Shown here one piece after another: positions 8,453-16,846 of a stretch of DNA of 23,458 nucleotides. Location of the stretch: positions 1 through 23,458 of the forward strand of contig JPPB01000089.1 in the NCBI GenBank assembly GCA_001483205.1. The letters are read 5' to 3'. The stretch comes from an alpha proteobacterium 3107 (lineage in GTDB: Bacteria > Pseudomonadota > Alphaproteobacteria > Rhodobacterales > Rhodobacteraceae). Position 1 is the stretch's first letter, and each line of letters begins with the position of its first letter. The translations under genes and the position numbers were made by a program. The notes below the pieces were generated by a model, which saw only the letters and a list, made by a program, of their open reading frames with translations, ran no database searches and had not been told where the DNA came from.

Positions 8453-8499
8453 TTGCGCCAATTTGTGTGAGCCGAACGAACTGCTACCATATATAGTGG
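8453..8499 (+). promoter_or_regulatory. Putative tandem NrdR boxes and nrdJ promoter
   Basis: Two 16-bp sites resemble the NrdR box (about ACACTATATATTGTGT). Box 2 at 8484-8499 (CTACCATATATAGTGG) matches 11 of 16 positions; box 1 at 8453-8468 (TTGCGCCAATTTGTGT) matches about 8 of 16, with a good right half. Their start-to-start distance is 31 bp, the three-helical-turn spacing known for NrdR pairs. Possible promoter parts overlap them: TTGACT at 8435-8440 with a poor -10 at 8458, or TTGTGT at 8463 with TACCAT at 8485. Binding of NrdR would repress nrdJ when dATP is high. No cobalamin riboswitch was recognised. Confidence 0.5.
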
Positions 8500-8655
8500 A
8501 ATGGGGCCAGAGAGGCTTTGCCTTTGGGTCTGGCGCAAGGGCCGGTTTTCCGGTGCGCGCCGCCGCCCGAACCCCACCCCGGCGCGACAGGCGCGGCATG
8601 GCAGACGCGGCACGGCACTGGATGAAACGCAACACATGACAAGGCAGAAAACGGC

Positions 8656-11600
8656 ATGAAGATCGAAAGACGGTTCACCGAACAGGGAAAAGACGCCTAC
8701 GCGGACATCGGGTTCGCCACCACATCATCAGAGATTCGCAACCCGGACGGGGCTATCGTCTTTCGGCTTGATGAGGTGGAAACCCCCGAACGCTGGAGCC
8801 AGGTGGCCTCTGACGTGATTGCCCAGAAATATTTCCGCAAGGCGGGCGTGCCTGCGCGTCTGAAAAAGGTGCGTGAAAAGGGCGTGCCCGAATTTCTGTG
8901 GCGCTCGGTCGCCGATAAGGCGGCGCTGGCAAAACTGCCCGAGGACGAACGCACCGGCGGCGAAACCTCGGCCCGGCAGGTGTTTGACCGTCTGGCGGGG
9001 GCCTGGACCTATTGGGGCTGGAAGAGCGGCTGTTTTTCCTCTGCCGGGGACGCCCACGCCTATTACGATGAAATGCGCCACATGCTGGCGACTCAGCGCG
9101 CCGCCCCCAACAGCCCGCAATGGTTCAACACCGGGCTGCACTGGGCCTATGGCATCGACGGGCCGGGACAGGGGCATTACTATGTTGATCACAAAACCGG
9201 CAAACTGACCCGCTCCAAATCCGCCTATGAGCACCCCCAGCCCCATGCCTGTTTCATCCAGTCGGTGAAGGATGATCTGGTCTCGGATGGCGGCATTATG
9301 GACCTGTGGGTGCGCGAGGCCCGGCTGTTCAAATACGGCTCCGGCACCGGCACCAATTTCTCGTCGCTGCGCGCGGATGGCGAAGCCCTGTCCGGCGGCG
9401 GCAAATCCTCTGGCCTGATGGGGTTTCTGAAAATCGGCGACCGGGCTGCGGGGGCGATCAAATCCGGCGGCACCACCCGCCGGGCGGCCAAGATGGTGAT
9501 CTGTGATGCCGACCACCCGGACATCGAAGAGTTCATCAACTGGAAGGTCATCGAAGAGCAGAAAGTGGCGTCGATTGTCGCTGGCTCAAAAATGCACGAA
9601 GAGCGCCTGAATGACATCTTTGCCGCGGTCGGCACATGGGACGGCAAACCGGAAGATGCCTATGACCCGGCCACAAACCACGCCCTGAAAACCGCCATCC
9701 GCAAGGCCAAGAAACGCGCCATTCCCGAAACCTATGTCAAGCGGGTTCTGGATTACGCGCGGCAGGGCTATTCCGCTATCGAGTTTCCGGTCTACAACAC
9801 GGACTGGGACAGCGACGCCTATTCCACGGTTTCCGGGCAAAACTCCAACAACTCGATCCGGGTCACCGATGCCTTTCTGCGGGCGGTCAAAGAGGATGCG
9901 GACTGGAGGCTGGTGCGCCGCACCGACGGCAAGGTCGCAAAGACCGTAAAGGCCCGCGACCTGTGGCAACAGATCGGTCATGCGGCCTGGGCCTGCGCCG
10001 ATCCGGGCATCCAGTTCCACGACACCATCAATGCCTGGCACACCTGCCCCGAGGACGGGGCGATCCGGGCCTCAAACCCCTGTTCCGAATACATGTTCCT
10101 GGACGATACTGCCTGCAACCTGGCGTCCGTCAATCTGCTGGCCTTTCTGAAGGACGGCAAGTTTCAGGCCGAGGACTATATGCACGCCACCCGGCTGTGG
10201 ACGCTGACGCTGGAAATTTCCGTCACCATGGCACAGTTCCCGTCGAAAGAGATCGCCCAACTGTCCCACGATTTCCGCACACTTGGTCTGGGCTATGCCA
10301 ATCTGGGCGGCCTGCTGATGAATATGGGCCATGGCTATGACAGCCCGGAGGGCCGGGCGCTGTGCGGCGCGCTGACGGCAATTCTGACCGGCGTTGCCTA
10401 TTCGACCTCTGCCGAGATCGCAGGTGAGTTGGGCGCGTTCGCCGGATATGACCGGAACGCAGGCCATATGCTGCGGGTGATCCGCAATCACCGCAACGCC
10501 GCCTATGGCCGGACGGACGGATATGAGGGGCTGTCGGTCAAACCGGTGGCACTCGACCATGCAAACTGCCCCGACCCGCATCTGGTGTCGCTGGCGCAAT
10601 CGTCCTGGGACCGGGCGCTGGAGCTTGGCGAACGGCACGGCTATCGCAATGCGCAGGCAACCGTGATTGCCCCTACCGGCACCATCGGTCTGGTGATGGA
10701 CTGCGACACCACCGGTATTGAACCCGACTTTGCGCTGGTCAAGTTCAAGAAGCTCGCAGGCGGGGGGTATTTCAAGATCATCAACCGCTCTGTTCCGGCG
10801 GCGCTGGACACTCTGGGCTATGCCCCGGCAGAGATCGAACAGATCATCGCTCATGCGGTCGGCCATGGTTCACTCAGCACCTGCAAGGCCATCAGCCACG
10901 CCGCCCTGATCGGGCACGGCTTTGGCCCGGCGCAGATCGAAAAGGTCGAGGCCGCGCTGCCGTCGGCCTTTGACATCCGCTTTGTCTTCAACCAGTGGAC
11001 TTTGGGCGAGGCGTTTTGCCGGGATACGCTCGGCATTCCCGCTGACAAGCTGAATGATCCGGGTTTTGACCTTCTGCGGCATCTGGGCTTTACCCGCAGC
11101 GACATTGACGCCGCCAATGACCATGTGTGCGGCACGATGACCCTTGAGGGCGCGCCGCATCTGAAACCCGAACATTATCACGTGTTCGACTGCGCCAATC
11201 GCTGCGGCAAGAAGGGCAAGCGGCTGTTGTCGATGGAAAGCCATATTCACATGATGGCCGCGGCGCAGTCGTTCATTTCGGGGGCAATCTCGAAAACCAT
11301 CAACATGGCCAACGGTGCCACTATCGGGGACTGCCAGCGGGCTTATGAGGAATCATGGCGGCTCGGCGTCAAGGCCAACGCCCTTTACCGGGACGGATCA
11401 AAACTGTCCCAGCCTCTGGCGGCGGCACTGGTCGAGGATGATGACGAGGCCGAGGAAACGCTGGCGACCGGCACCCCCCCGGAAAAAGCCGTCGTGCTGG
11501 CGGAAAAGGTGGTCGAGAAGGTCATTGTCAAAGAGCGCGTCAGAAGCCACCGCGAAAAGATGCCCGAGCGTCGCAAGGGCTATACCCAAAAGGCGATTGT

Positions 11601-12348
11601 CGGCGGGCACAAGGTTTACCTGCGGACGGGCGAATATGCCGGTGGCAATCTGGGCGAGATTTTCATCGACATGCACAAAGAGGGCGCGGGCTTTCGCGCG
11701 ATGATGAACAATTTCGCCATCGCGGTGTCTGTGGGCCTGCAATACGGGGTGCCGCTGGAGGAATTTGTCGATGCCTTCACCTTCACCAAGTTTGAACCGG
11801 CGGGGCTTGTGCAGGGCAATGATTCGATCAAGAACGCAACGTCGATCCTTGATTATATCTTCCGGGAGCTGGCGGTGTCTTATCTTGACCGCACTGATCT
11901 GGCCCATGTGAAACCCGCCGGTGTCAGCTTTGACGATCTGGGCGGCGGGGAAGAGGAGATAAAGCCGGAGGTCAGCATCATTGAGGTCAGCAACAGCGCC
12001 ACCAGCAAATCGCTCGAAGTGCTGAAGCAGTTTTCGTCTTCGGGCTATCTGCGCAAGCGCGCGCCGCAGGAACTGGTGGTGCTGCGGGGGGGCGGGGCTG
12101 TTGCCACCGCCGCGCCGGATGCGGATGTGGCCACCGCGGATATGGGCGCGGGCGCAACGCAGGTGATGGCGTCAACGGCCCTGCCCGGTGGTGTGGGGGC
12201 CAGCGGCGTTTCGTCCGATGCCCGCGCACTGGCCAGAATGCAGGGCTATGAAGGGGACACCTGCAATGACTGCGGCAACTACACGCTGGTCAGGAACGGG
12301 GCCTGCATGAAGTGCAACACCTGCGGCGCGACCAATGGGTGCAGCTAG
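8656..12348 (+). CDS. nrdJ: Vitamin B12-dependent (class II) ribonucleotide reductase
   Basis: This gene encodes the adenosylcobalamin-dependent reductase that makes deoxyribonucleotides from ribonucleotides without oxygen dependence and without a separate radical subunit. The 1230-residue product shows [20 protein letters not shown] (about 151-170), [30 protein letters not shown] (the glycine-rich loop), the substrate-site Cys and flanking residues in [17 protein letters not shown] (active-site Cys476) and [24 protein letters not shown] (about 671-694). The C-terminal half carries the extended alphaproteobacterial-type tail, ending in a cysteine-rich stretch CNDCGNY...CMKCNTCG that resembles a zinc ribbon and probably holds the redox-shuttling cysteines. 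The length is normal for this type. The ATG at 8656 has a modest AAGGCAG ribosome binding site. No nrdAB or nrdR is in the window. Confidence 0.97.
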   Translation: MKIERRFTEQGKDAYADIGFATTSSEIRNPDGAIVFRLDEVETPERWSQVASDVIAQKYFRKAGVPARLKKVREKGVPEFLWRSVADKAALAKLPEDERTGGETSARQVFDRLAGAWTYWGWKSGCFSSAGDAHAYYDEMRHMLATQRAAPNSPQWFNTGLHWAYGIDGPGQGHYYVDHKTGKLTRSKSAYEHPQPHACFIQSVKDDLVSDGGIMDLWVREARLFKYGSGTGTNFSSLRADGEALSGGGKSSGLMGFLKIGDRAAGAIKSGGTTRRAAKMVICDADHPDIEEFINWKVIEEQKVASIVAGSKMHEERLNDIFAAVGTWDGKPEDAYDPATNHALKTAIRKAKKRAIPETYVKRVLDYARQGYSAIEFPVYNTDWDSDAYSTVSGQNSNNSIRVTDAFLRAVKEDADWRLVRRTDGKVAKTVKARDLWQQIGHAAWACADPGIQFHDTINAWHTCPEDGAIRASNPCSEYMFLDDTACNLASVNLLAFLKDGKFQAEDYMHATRLWTLTLEISVTMAQFPSKEIAQLSHDFRTLGLGYANLGGLLMNMGHGYDSPEGRALCGALTAILTGVAYSTSAEIAGELGAFAGYDRNAGHMLRVIRNHRNAAYGRTDGYEGLSVKPVALDHANCPDPHLVSLAQSSWDRALELGERHGYRNAQATVIAPTGTIGLVMDCDTTGIEPDFALVKFKKLAGGGYFKIINRSVPAALDTLGYAPAEIEQIIAHAVGHGSLSTCKAISHAALIGHGFGPAQIEKVEAALPSAFDIRFVFNQWTLGEAFCRDTLGIPADKLNDPGFDLLRHLGFTRSDIDAANDHVCGTMTLEGAPHLKPEHYHVFDCANRCGKKGKRLLSMESHIHMMAAAQSFISGAISKTINMANGATIGDCQRAYEESWRLGVKANALYRDGSKLSQPLAAALVEDDDEAEETLATGTPPEKAVVLAEKVVEKVIVKERVRSHREKMPERRKGYTQKAIVGGHKVYLRTGEYAGGNLGEIFIDMHKEGAGFRAMMNNFAIAVSVGLQYGVPLEEFVDAFTFTKFEPAGLVQGNDSIKNATSILDYIFRELAVSYLDRTDLAHVKPAGVSFDDLGGGEEEIKPEVSIIEVSNSATSKSLEVLKQFSSSGYLRKRAPQELVVLRGGGAVATAAPDADVATADMGAGATQVMASTALPGGVGASGVSSDARALARMQGYEGDTCNDCGNYTLVRNGACMKCNTCGATNGCS

Positions 12349-12360
12349 GGAAGGGGAAGC

Positions 12361-12897
12361 ATGAAGAATATGAGCGACATCCTGAAAGGACGGCGGGTAA
12401 GTGCGAGAGACAGGAAACTTCTTCGCATATTCAACCTGTCACCAAGCGGCGCTCGCAAGGCCGCTTCGGTGAAAAAACTGGCAGAGACACTTGGCTTTGA
12501 GGTTGAGCAGGTTGACCTGCCGCCCGGAGTGTCCGGATGCCTTGTTCAGGAGCTTTTTGCCGAAAACGGATACCGGATTGAGGTCAACCAACGCCAAAGA
12601 GTGGAAGCCCGGAGATGGGCCGTGTTGCACGAAATCGGGCACTATTTTCTACATGCCGATCACACGGACCCGTTCGCGTTCGGCATGAATCTGGACAGAT
12701 CGGGCGAAACTTTCTACACTAATCCGCAGGAAGAGCGTGAAGCCAACGAATTTGCGGAAGTTCTGCTGTTCGGGGACAACGCTCTTGAAGCAGCGTTGGA
12801 CCTGTATGGAAAAAACATTGAAAATTTGAGACGGCATTTCGGGGTATCCGAGAAGACACTCCGCATTGCTCTGAGGCAATTCTGCCCGAACCGTTGA
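12361..12897 (+). CDS. ImmA/IrrE-family zinc metallopeptidase
   Basis: This 178-residue protein has the ImmA/IrrE (Peptidase_M78) signature: the zinc-binding helix LHEIGHYFLH (HExxH at residues 90-94) and a downstream acidic helix EEREANEFAEVLL (about 124-136) that supplies the third ligand. The N-terminal part (about 20-60) is a helical region, and the C-terminal part (LRRHFGVSEKTLRIALRQF) resembles the short helix-turn-helix-like segment of such proteases, where a partner is sensed. Known members (ImmA of ICEBs1, IrrE/PprI of Deinococcus) cleave or control XRE-type repressors. The start codon is 12 bp after the nrdJ stop with a strong GGAAGGGGAAG ribosome binding site, so it is cotranscribed with nrdJ. 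No XRE repressor, phage or conjugative gene is nearby. Its base composition is noticeably less GC-rich than nrdJ, hinting at transfer. Target unknown. Confidence 0.85.
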   Translation: MKNMSDILKGRRVSARDRKLLRIFNLSPSGARKAASVKKLAETLGFEVEQVDLPPGVSGCLVQELFAENGYRIEVNQRQRVEARRWAVLHEIGHYFLHADHTDPFAFGMNLDRSGETFYTNPQEEREANEFAEVLLFGDNALEAALDLYGKNIENLRRHFGVSEKTLRIALRQFCPNR

Positions 12898-12979
12898 TCA
12901 GGCTAGGCGCTCAGGCGCAAAACAAAGCAGAGTCAGACCGCGTTTCAGCCACCAGCGGTCCGCAAACCCCAAGGGGCCT

Positions 12980-14392
12980 CTACCCCCCTGCCCCGCCCTC
13001 AGCATCGCCCGCCACGCCCGGGCCATCCGGGACCAGCTTGCCGGGGTTCATAATGCCCGCCGGATCAAGCGCCCGTTTGATCTCTCCCATCACATCCCAG
13101 CCGCCGCCATGCTCCGCCCGCATATAGCCGCGCTTGCCGATCCCAACCCCGTGCTCGCCGCTCACCGTGCCGCCCAACCGCAGGGCACGCTCCGCCATCC
13201 GCGCCGACAGTTCCCCGGCAATCCGCATCTCGCACTCATTGCCCGGCTCCACCAGCAACAGCGTATGAAAGTTGCCATCCCCCACATGGCCGACAATGGG
13301 GCCGACAAGCGGGCTGGCGTCAATATCCCGGCGGGTTTCCTCAATCGCCTCGGCCAGCCTTGAAATCGGCACACAGATGTCGGTGGTCAGGGCCGTCGCC
13401 CCCTTGCGCAGCGCAAGAGCGGCATAATAGGCGTTGTGACGCATCCGCCACAGGCGGGCGCGATCCTCGGGCCGCGCAGACCACTCAAAACCGCTGCCGC
13501 CATGGTCCGCCACAATCGCCCCGAACCGTTCCGCGTCTTCCCTGACCGATTGATCCGAGCCGTGAAACTCCACCATCAGATGGGGCTTTTCGGCCATATC
13601 CGCCCCGGCATGGGCGTTGAAGGACCGGACGGTCACCGCATCGGCAAGCTCAATCCGGGCCATCGGAATGCCGGACTGGATGGTCTCGATGGTCGCATCC
13701 ACCGCCGCGCCGACAGAGCCAAAGGCGCAAGCAGCGGCGGCGATGCTTTCGGGCCGCCCGTGCAGCCGCAGCGTCAGTTCGGTGATCAGGCCCAGCGTGC
13801 CCTCGGCCCCGACAAACAGCCCGGTCAGGTCATAACCGGCGGATGTTTTCCGCGCCCGGCTGCCGGTGCGCACGATGCGCCCGTCGGGCAGAACCACCTC
13901 CAGCGCGCGGATATTGTCGCGCACCGTGCCATAACGCACCGTTGTCGTGCCGGAAGCGCGGGTTGAGGCCATGCCGCCCAGCGAGGCATTGGCCCCCGGA
14001 TCAACCGGAAAGAACAGGCCGCTGGCCCGCAGCTCGGCGTCCAGTTCCTCGCGGGTCAGACCGGGTTGCACAACCGCGTCCATATCCCCGGCGTTTATCG
14101 CCAACACCTTGTTCATGCGCCCGAAATCGACGCAGAGGCCGCCGTGGACGGCAAGGCTGTGCCCTTCAAGGGACGTGCCGGTCCCCCAGCCGATCACCGG
14201 TATCCGTCGGGCGGCGCATATCCTGACCAGCGCGCTGACCTCTGCCGTCGTCTCCGGGAAGGCCACGGCATCGGGTGGCGCGGGGGCGTAATGGCTTTCG
14301 CTCTGGCCGTGCTGCTCCAGATCGGGCTTGGAGACACTCAGACGATCGCCTAGAACGGATCGCAGGGTATCGAGTGCGGCAGTCGGTATCAT
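12980..14392 (-). CDS. FAD-linked D-lactate/2-hydroxyacid dehydrogenase
   Basis: This 470-residue flavoprotein belongs to the GlcD/LDHD family (FAD_binding_4 followed by FAD-oxidase_C). The N-terminal PCMH-type FAD domain shows PVIGWGTGTSLEGHSLAVHG (about 65-84), VVQPGLTREELDAELRASG, FPVDPGANASLGGMASTRAS (about 128-148) and DLTGLFVGAEGTLGLITELT. The C-terminal substrate domain shows TDICVPISRLAEAI, the conserved histidine motif GHVGDGNFHTLL and SGEHGVGIGK near the end. Members oxidise D-lactate or glycolate and pass electrons to cytochrome c or quinone. A single polypeptide without adjacent GlcE/GlcF favours the D-lactate dehydrogenase (cytochrome) type over glycolate oxidase, but the substrate is inferred. 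The ATG at 14392 has a clear GGGAGG ribosome binding site. It diverges from clcA by 68 bp and converges with the ImmA-like gene. Confidence 0.88.
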   Translation of the reverse strand: MIPTAALDTLRSVLGDRLSVSKPDLEQHGQSESHYAPAPPDAVAFPETTAEVSALVRICAARRIPVIGWGTGTSLEGHSLAVHGGLCVDFGRMNKVLAINAGDMDAVVQPGLTREELDAELRASGLFFPVDPGANASLGGMASTRASGTTTVRYGTVRDNIRALEVVLPDGRIVRTGSRARKTSAGYDLTGLFVGAEGTLGLITELTLRLHGRPESIAAAACAFGSVGAAVDATIETIQSGIPMARIELADAVTVRSFNAHAGADMAEKPHLMVEFHGSDQSVREDAERFGAIVADHGGSGFEWSARPEDRARLWRMRHNAYYAALALRKGATALTTDICVPISRLAEAIEETRRDIDASPLVGPIVGHVGDGNFHTLLLVEPGNECEMRIAGELSARMAERALRLGGTVSGEHGVGIGKRGYMRAEHGGGWDVMGEIKRALDPAGIMNPGKLVPDGPGVAGDAEGGAGG

Positions 14393-14460
14393 GGCGGCCC
14401 TCCCTGGGGTTCGGGGAAAACCCTAGGACAGGCCGCGCGCAAGCGAAAGCCCGAAGGGGC

Positions 14461-16167
14461 GTGAAAGAGGCAACCTTGGCGGAAAAACAGCCATCCCTGA
14501 TCGTGCGGCAGAATGCGCGCCGGGCGGGGGGCGCGTTGAGCCGGGGCTGGCGGACGCTCTGCACACACGGCCCCGGCCAGATACGGTTCTGGTTCATTGC
14601 ATTGCTGATCGGGGTGGTGGCGGGCCTTGCCGCGCATCTGTTCCGCAAGGGCATCACCTGGATACAGACCATCCTTTACGGCACCGAAGACACCCGGATG
14701 CTGCACAGCTTTGCCGAGACCCTGCCCTGGTATTGGATCGTGCTGATCCCGGTTGGCGGCGGGGTGATTGTCGGCCTCATCCTGCACCGGTTCACCCCGG
14801 ACGGGCGCGCCAGATCGGTCGCGGATGTGATCGAGGGGGCGGCGCTCTGCAACGGGCGGGTAGAGGTGAAGGCGGGCCTTGCCTCGGCGGTTGCCTCGCT
14901 CATCACCCTGTCCTGTGGCGGGTCGAGCGGGCGGGAAGGCCCGGTGGTGCATCTGGCCGGGGTCATATCGACCTGGGTGTCAGAGCGCATCCGGGCAGAC
15001 GGGATCACGGGCCGGGATCTGCTGGGTTGTGCGGTGGCCGCTGCGGTCTCTGCGTCCTTCAACGCGCCGATTGCCGGGGCGCTGTTCGCGATGGAGGTGG
15101 TGCTGCGCCATTTCGCCGTGCGCGCCTTTGCGCCGATTGTGGTGGCGAGCGTCGCGGGGGCGGTCATCACCCGCCTGGAGTTCGGCAATGTCACCGAGTT
15201 CATCCTGCCTGCCTACAGCGCGCTGGCGTTCTATGTGGAATTGCCCGCTTTTCTGCTGCTCGGTCTGGTCTGTGGTCTGATTGCCGCCGCCCTGATGGTG
15301 GCTGTCTTTCGGGCTGAGGACATCGCCGCCCGCCTGCATCAGGCCTTCGGCATTCCGCGCTGGGTGCGGCCCGCTGTTGCCGGGCTGATGCTGGGGGTGC
15401 TGGCAGTGGGATTCCCGCATATCATCGGCGTCGGCTATCAAACCACGTCTGCGGCGCTGACCGGAAAGCTGCTGTTTCACGAGGCGGTGGTGTTTGCCGT
15501 CCTCAAGGGGGTTGCGGTCACCATCACCCTTGCCGGGCGGATGGGGGGCGGTATTTTCTCTCCGTCGCTGATGATCGGGGCACTGACCGGGCTGGCGTTC
15601 GGGCTGGTGGCAACGAATGTGTTTCCCCAGGTTTCCGGCTCGGAATCACTCTATGCGCTTGCGGGGATGGGGGCGATGTCGGCGGCGGTTCTGGGCGCGC
15701 CGATTTCGACAACGCTGATCGTGTTCGAGCTGACGGGTGACTGGCAGGCGGGGCTGGCGGTGATGATGTCGGTGTCGCTGTCAACAGCGCTGGCAAGCCG
15801 CCTTGTCAATCATTCGCTCTTTCTGACGCAACTGGAGCGGCGCAATCTGCGGGTGGCGGCGGGGCCGCAGGCCTATCTTTTGTCGGCTTTCACGGCGTTT
15901 CGGATTATGCGTCCGGTTGGCGCAGACGGCGGGCCGGACCCGAGGCGATGCCGGGAGCTGGTTGCGGCGGGCTGCTGGCTGGATGCGAATGCGAGTCTGG
16001 AAACCGCCCTGCCGATGTTCGAGCAGAGCGGTGAGCCGTTCCTGCCGGTCATCGCCCCGGCGACCGGGAATGCGCCGCCGGAACTGCTGGGGGCGGTGTT
16101 TCATGTGGACGCGCTCAGCGCTTACAACCGCGCGCTGGCCGAAACCGCCGCCGAGGAACATTCGTGA
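14461..16167 (+). CDS. clcA: ClC-family chloride channel / Cl-/H+ antiporter with C-terminal CBS-like region
   Basis: This is an integral membrane ClC protein of 568 residues. After about 40 cytoplasmic residues the first helix is at IRFWFIALLIGVVAGLAAHLF, followed by many hydrophobic helices to about residue 450. Family motifs: SCGGSSGREGPVVHLAG (with the GREGP gating glutamate, as in exchangers), the substrate loop GGGIFSPSLMIGALTG (GxFxP), and GAPISTTLIVFELTGD. The usual GSGIP/GHGVP serine motif reads GRARSVADVIEG here, as in a subfamily I associate with alphaproteobacteria. The last 100 residues (about 470-568) look like a degenerate CBS-type regulatory region. The start is uncertain: GTG at 14461, or TTG at 14476, which has a better placed AAAGAGG ribosome binding site. 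The last base of the stop codon is the first base of an inverted-repeat element. Confidence 0.92.
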   Translation: MKEATLAEKQPSLIVRQNARRAGGALSRGWRTLCTHGPGQIRFWFIALLIGVVAGLAAHLFRKGITWIQTILYGTEDTRMLHSFAETLPWYWIVLIPVGGGVIVGLILHRFTPDGRARSVADVIEGAALCNGRVEVKAGLASAVASLITLSCGGSSGREGPVVHLAGVISTWVSERIRADGITGRDLLGCAVAAAVSASFNAPIAGALFAMEVVLRHFAVRAFAPIVVASVAGAVITRLEFGNVTEFILPAYSALAFYVELPAFLLLGLVCGLIAAALMVAVFRAEDIAARLHQAFGIPRWVRPAVAGLMLGVLAVGFPHIIGVGYQTTSAALTGKLLFHEAVVFAVLKGVAVTITLAGRMGGGIFSPSLMIGALTGLAFGLVATNVFPQVSGSESLYALAGMGAMSAAVLGAPISTTLIVFELTGDWQAGLAVMMSVSLSTALASRLVNHSLFLTQLERRNLRVAAGPQAYLLSAFTAFRIMRPVGADGGPDPRRCRELVAAGCWLDANASLETALPMFEQSGEPFLPVIAPATGNAPPELLGAVFHVDALSAYNRALAETAAEEHS

Positions 16168-16392
16168 AAGACCGCTGCATATTGGCTCAGATGGCGGGTG
16201 TGCGAATAACCCGAAATGCCACGCCCGCTTTGCAAGGGGGCGCGCGCCGCCCACCCCATTGAGGGGTGAGGCCCGTCTCGGAAACGGTCCGGTAGACCAT
16301 TTCAGGGCCGAACGGGCGGAGCCCCAGGGCGCGGCCCGGCATTCCGCCGGGCGGGGCATTTGGGGGAGATTCAGCCTTATACAGAGGTCTTG
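16167..16392. repeat. MITE-like inverted-repeat element, copy B
   Basis: This 226-bp element starts at the clcA stop codon. Its left end AAAGACCGCTGCATAT (16167-16182) and right end TTATACAGAGGTCTT (16377-16391) are imperfect inverted repeats, each one or two changes from the perfect ends of copy E. The hairpin GCCCGGCATTCCGCCGGGC (16334-16352) corresponds to the one in copies A and E and is followed by the shared GGGGCATTT. A 30-bp stretch at 16238-16267 (starting GGGCGCGCGCCGCCCACC) occurs perfectly, in inverted orientation, at 22623-22652 beside copy E. No open frame of substance. Confidence 0.7.
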
Positions 16393-16396
16393 CAGG

Positions 16397-16688
16397 ACAG
16401 ATGCGCGAACAGTCCATAGGGCAGCTCCCGAGCTTATCCGCGGGTAAGGTTGGGGCTTATCCGCGGATAAGGGCAGTGTCTCTGACCTATTGGCGCGGGC
16501 CGGGCGGGCGGTTTGCCGAGACAGAAGCGCGAACAGCCCGGCACGGGGGCCGCTTATCCGCGGATAAGGGCAACACTTCTGACCTATCGGCTTGGACCGG
16601 GCGAGCGGTTTGCCGGAACAGAGGCATGAACAACCCGGCGAGGGGGCGCTTACCCGCGGATAAGGGCAGCATTGCTGACATATAGTGT
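16397..16688. repeat. Tandem ~97-bp repeat with 16-bp palindromes
   Basis: This is an array of about two full units and flanking partial units in the convergent gap between clcA and trpB. Each unit carries the 16-bp palindrome CTTATCCGCGGATAAG, found perfectly at 16456-16471 and 16553-16568, and with one change at 16433-16448 and 16649-16664. The spacings are 23, 97 and 96 bp. After each of the last three palindromes comes GGCA, then CTGACCTAT (CTGACATAT in the last). The two full units continue with GGGCGRGCGGTTTGCC, and three copies of an ACAGaaGCGCGAACAG-like piece start at 16397, 16521 and 16618. Because the periods differ by one base, no reading frame is conserved, so the array is not coding. 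Confidence 0.85.
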
Positions 16689-16697
16689 AACACTCAA

Positions 16698-16787
16698 ATT
16701 TTGAGTCCAGGCCCCGGCCCTGATCCCGCCCGCCACTCCGCCGGGCGGACTGTTTGGATGCCGATGCGCCAATATGCAGAGGTCTTT
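16698..16787. repeat. Right-hand fragment of MITE-like element (copy D) with shared 35-bp module
   Basis: The 35 bp at 16698-16732 (ATTTTGAGTCCAGGCCCC onward) match 22563-22597 with 3 differences. The following CCGCCGGGCGG, the T-rich GGACTGTTTGG and the end ATATGCAGAGGTCTTT (16772-16787) correspond to the right half of copies A, B and E, ending in the same terminal repeat. No separate left end is seen nearer than copy B, so this may be the right end of a larger 621-bp composite (16167-16787) or a truncated copy. Between it and trpB (16788-16846) there is only a run of eight C. Confidence 0.6.
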
Positions 16788-16846
16788 CCCAAGTATAACC
16801 TGACGCCCGGATTTTGACTTCCCCCCCCGGCGGCAGATAAAAACCA

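Noticed and set aside
8390..8655. Cobalamin riboswitch upstream of B12-dependent nrdJ
   Set aside because: I could not find a B12-box-like sequence or the required multi-helix layout in this leader.
16433..16664. CTTATCCGCGGATAAG palindromes as DnaA boxes or a replication origin
   Set aside because: TTATCCGCG differs from the DnaA consensus TTATCCACA at two positions, there is no AT-rich unwinding region, and no origin-type gene is nearby.
16401..16685. A 94-codon open frame across the tandem repeat array
   Set aside because: The repeat periods of 96 and 97 bp put successive units in different frames, there is no ribosome binding site, and the residues are not conserved between units.
16397..16688. 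Tandem array as a CRISPR or integron attC array
   Set aside because: Units are about 97 bp with similarity throughout rather than short repeats with unique spacers, and there is no cas or integrase gene.
16676..16691. ACATATAGTGTAACAC as a further NrdR box
   Set aside because: It is a single site at the end of a tandem repeat, convergent to two unrelated genes, with no partner at 31-32 bp.
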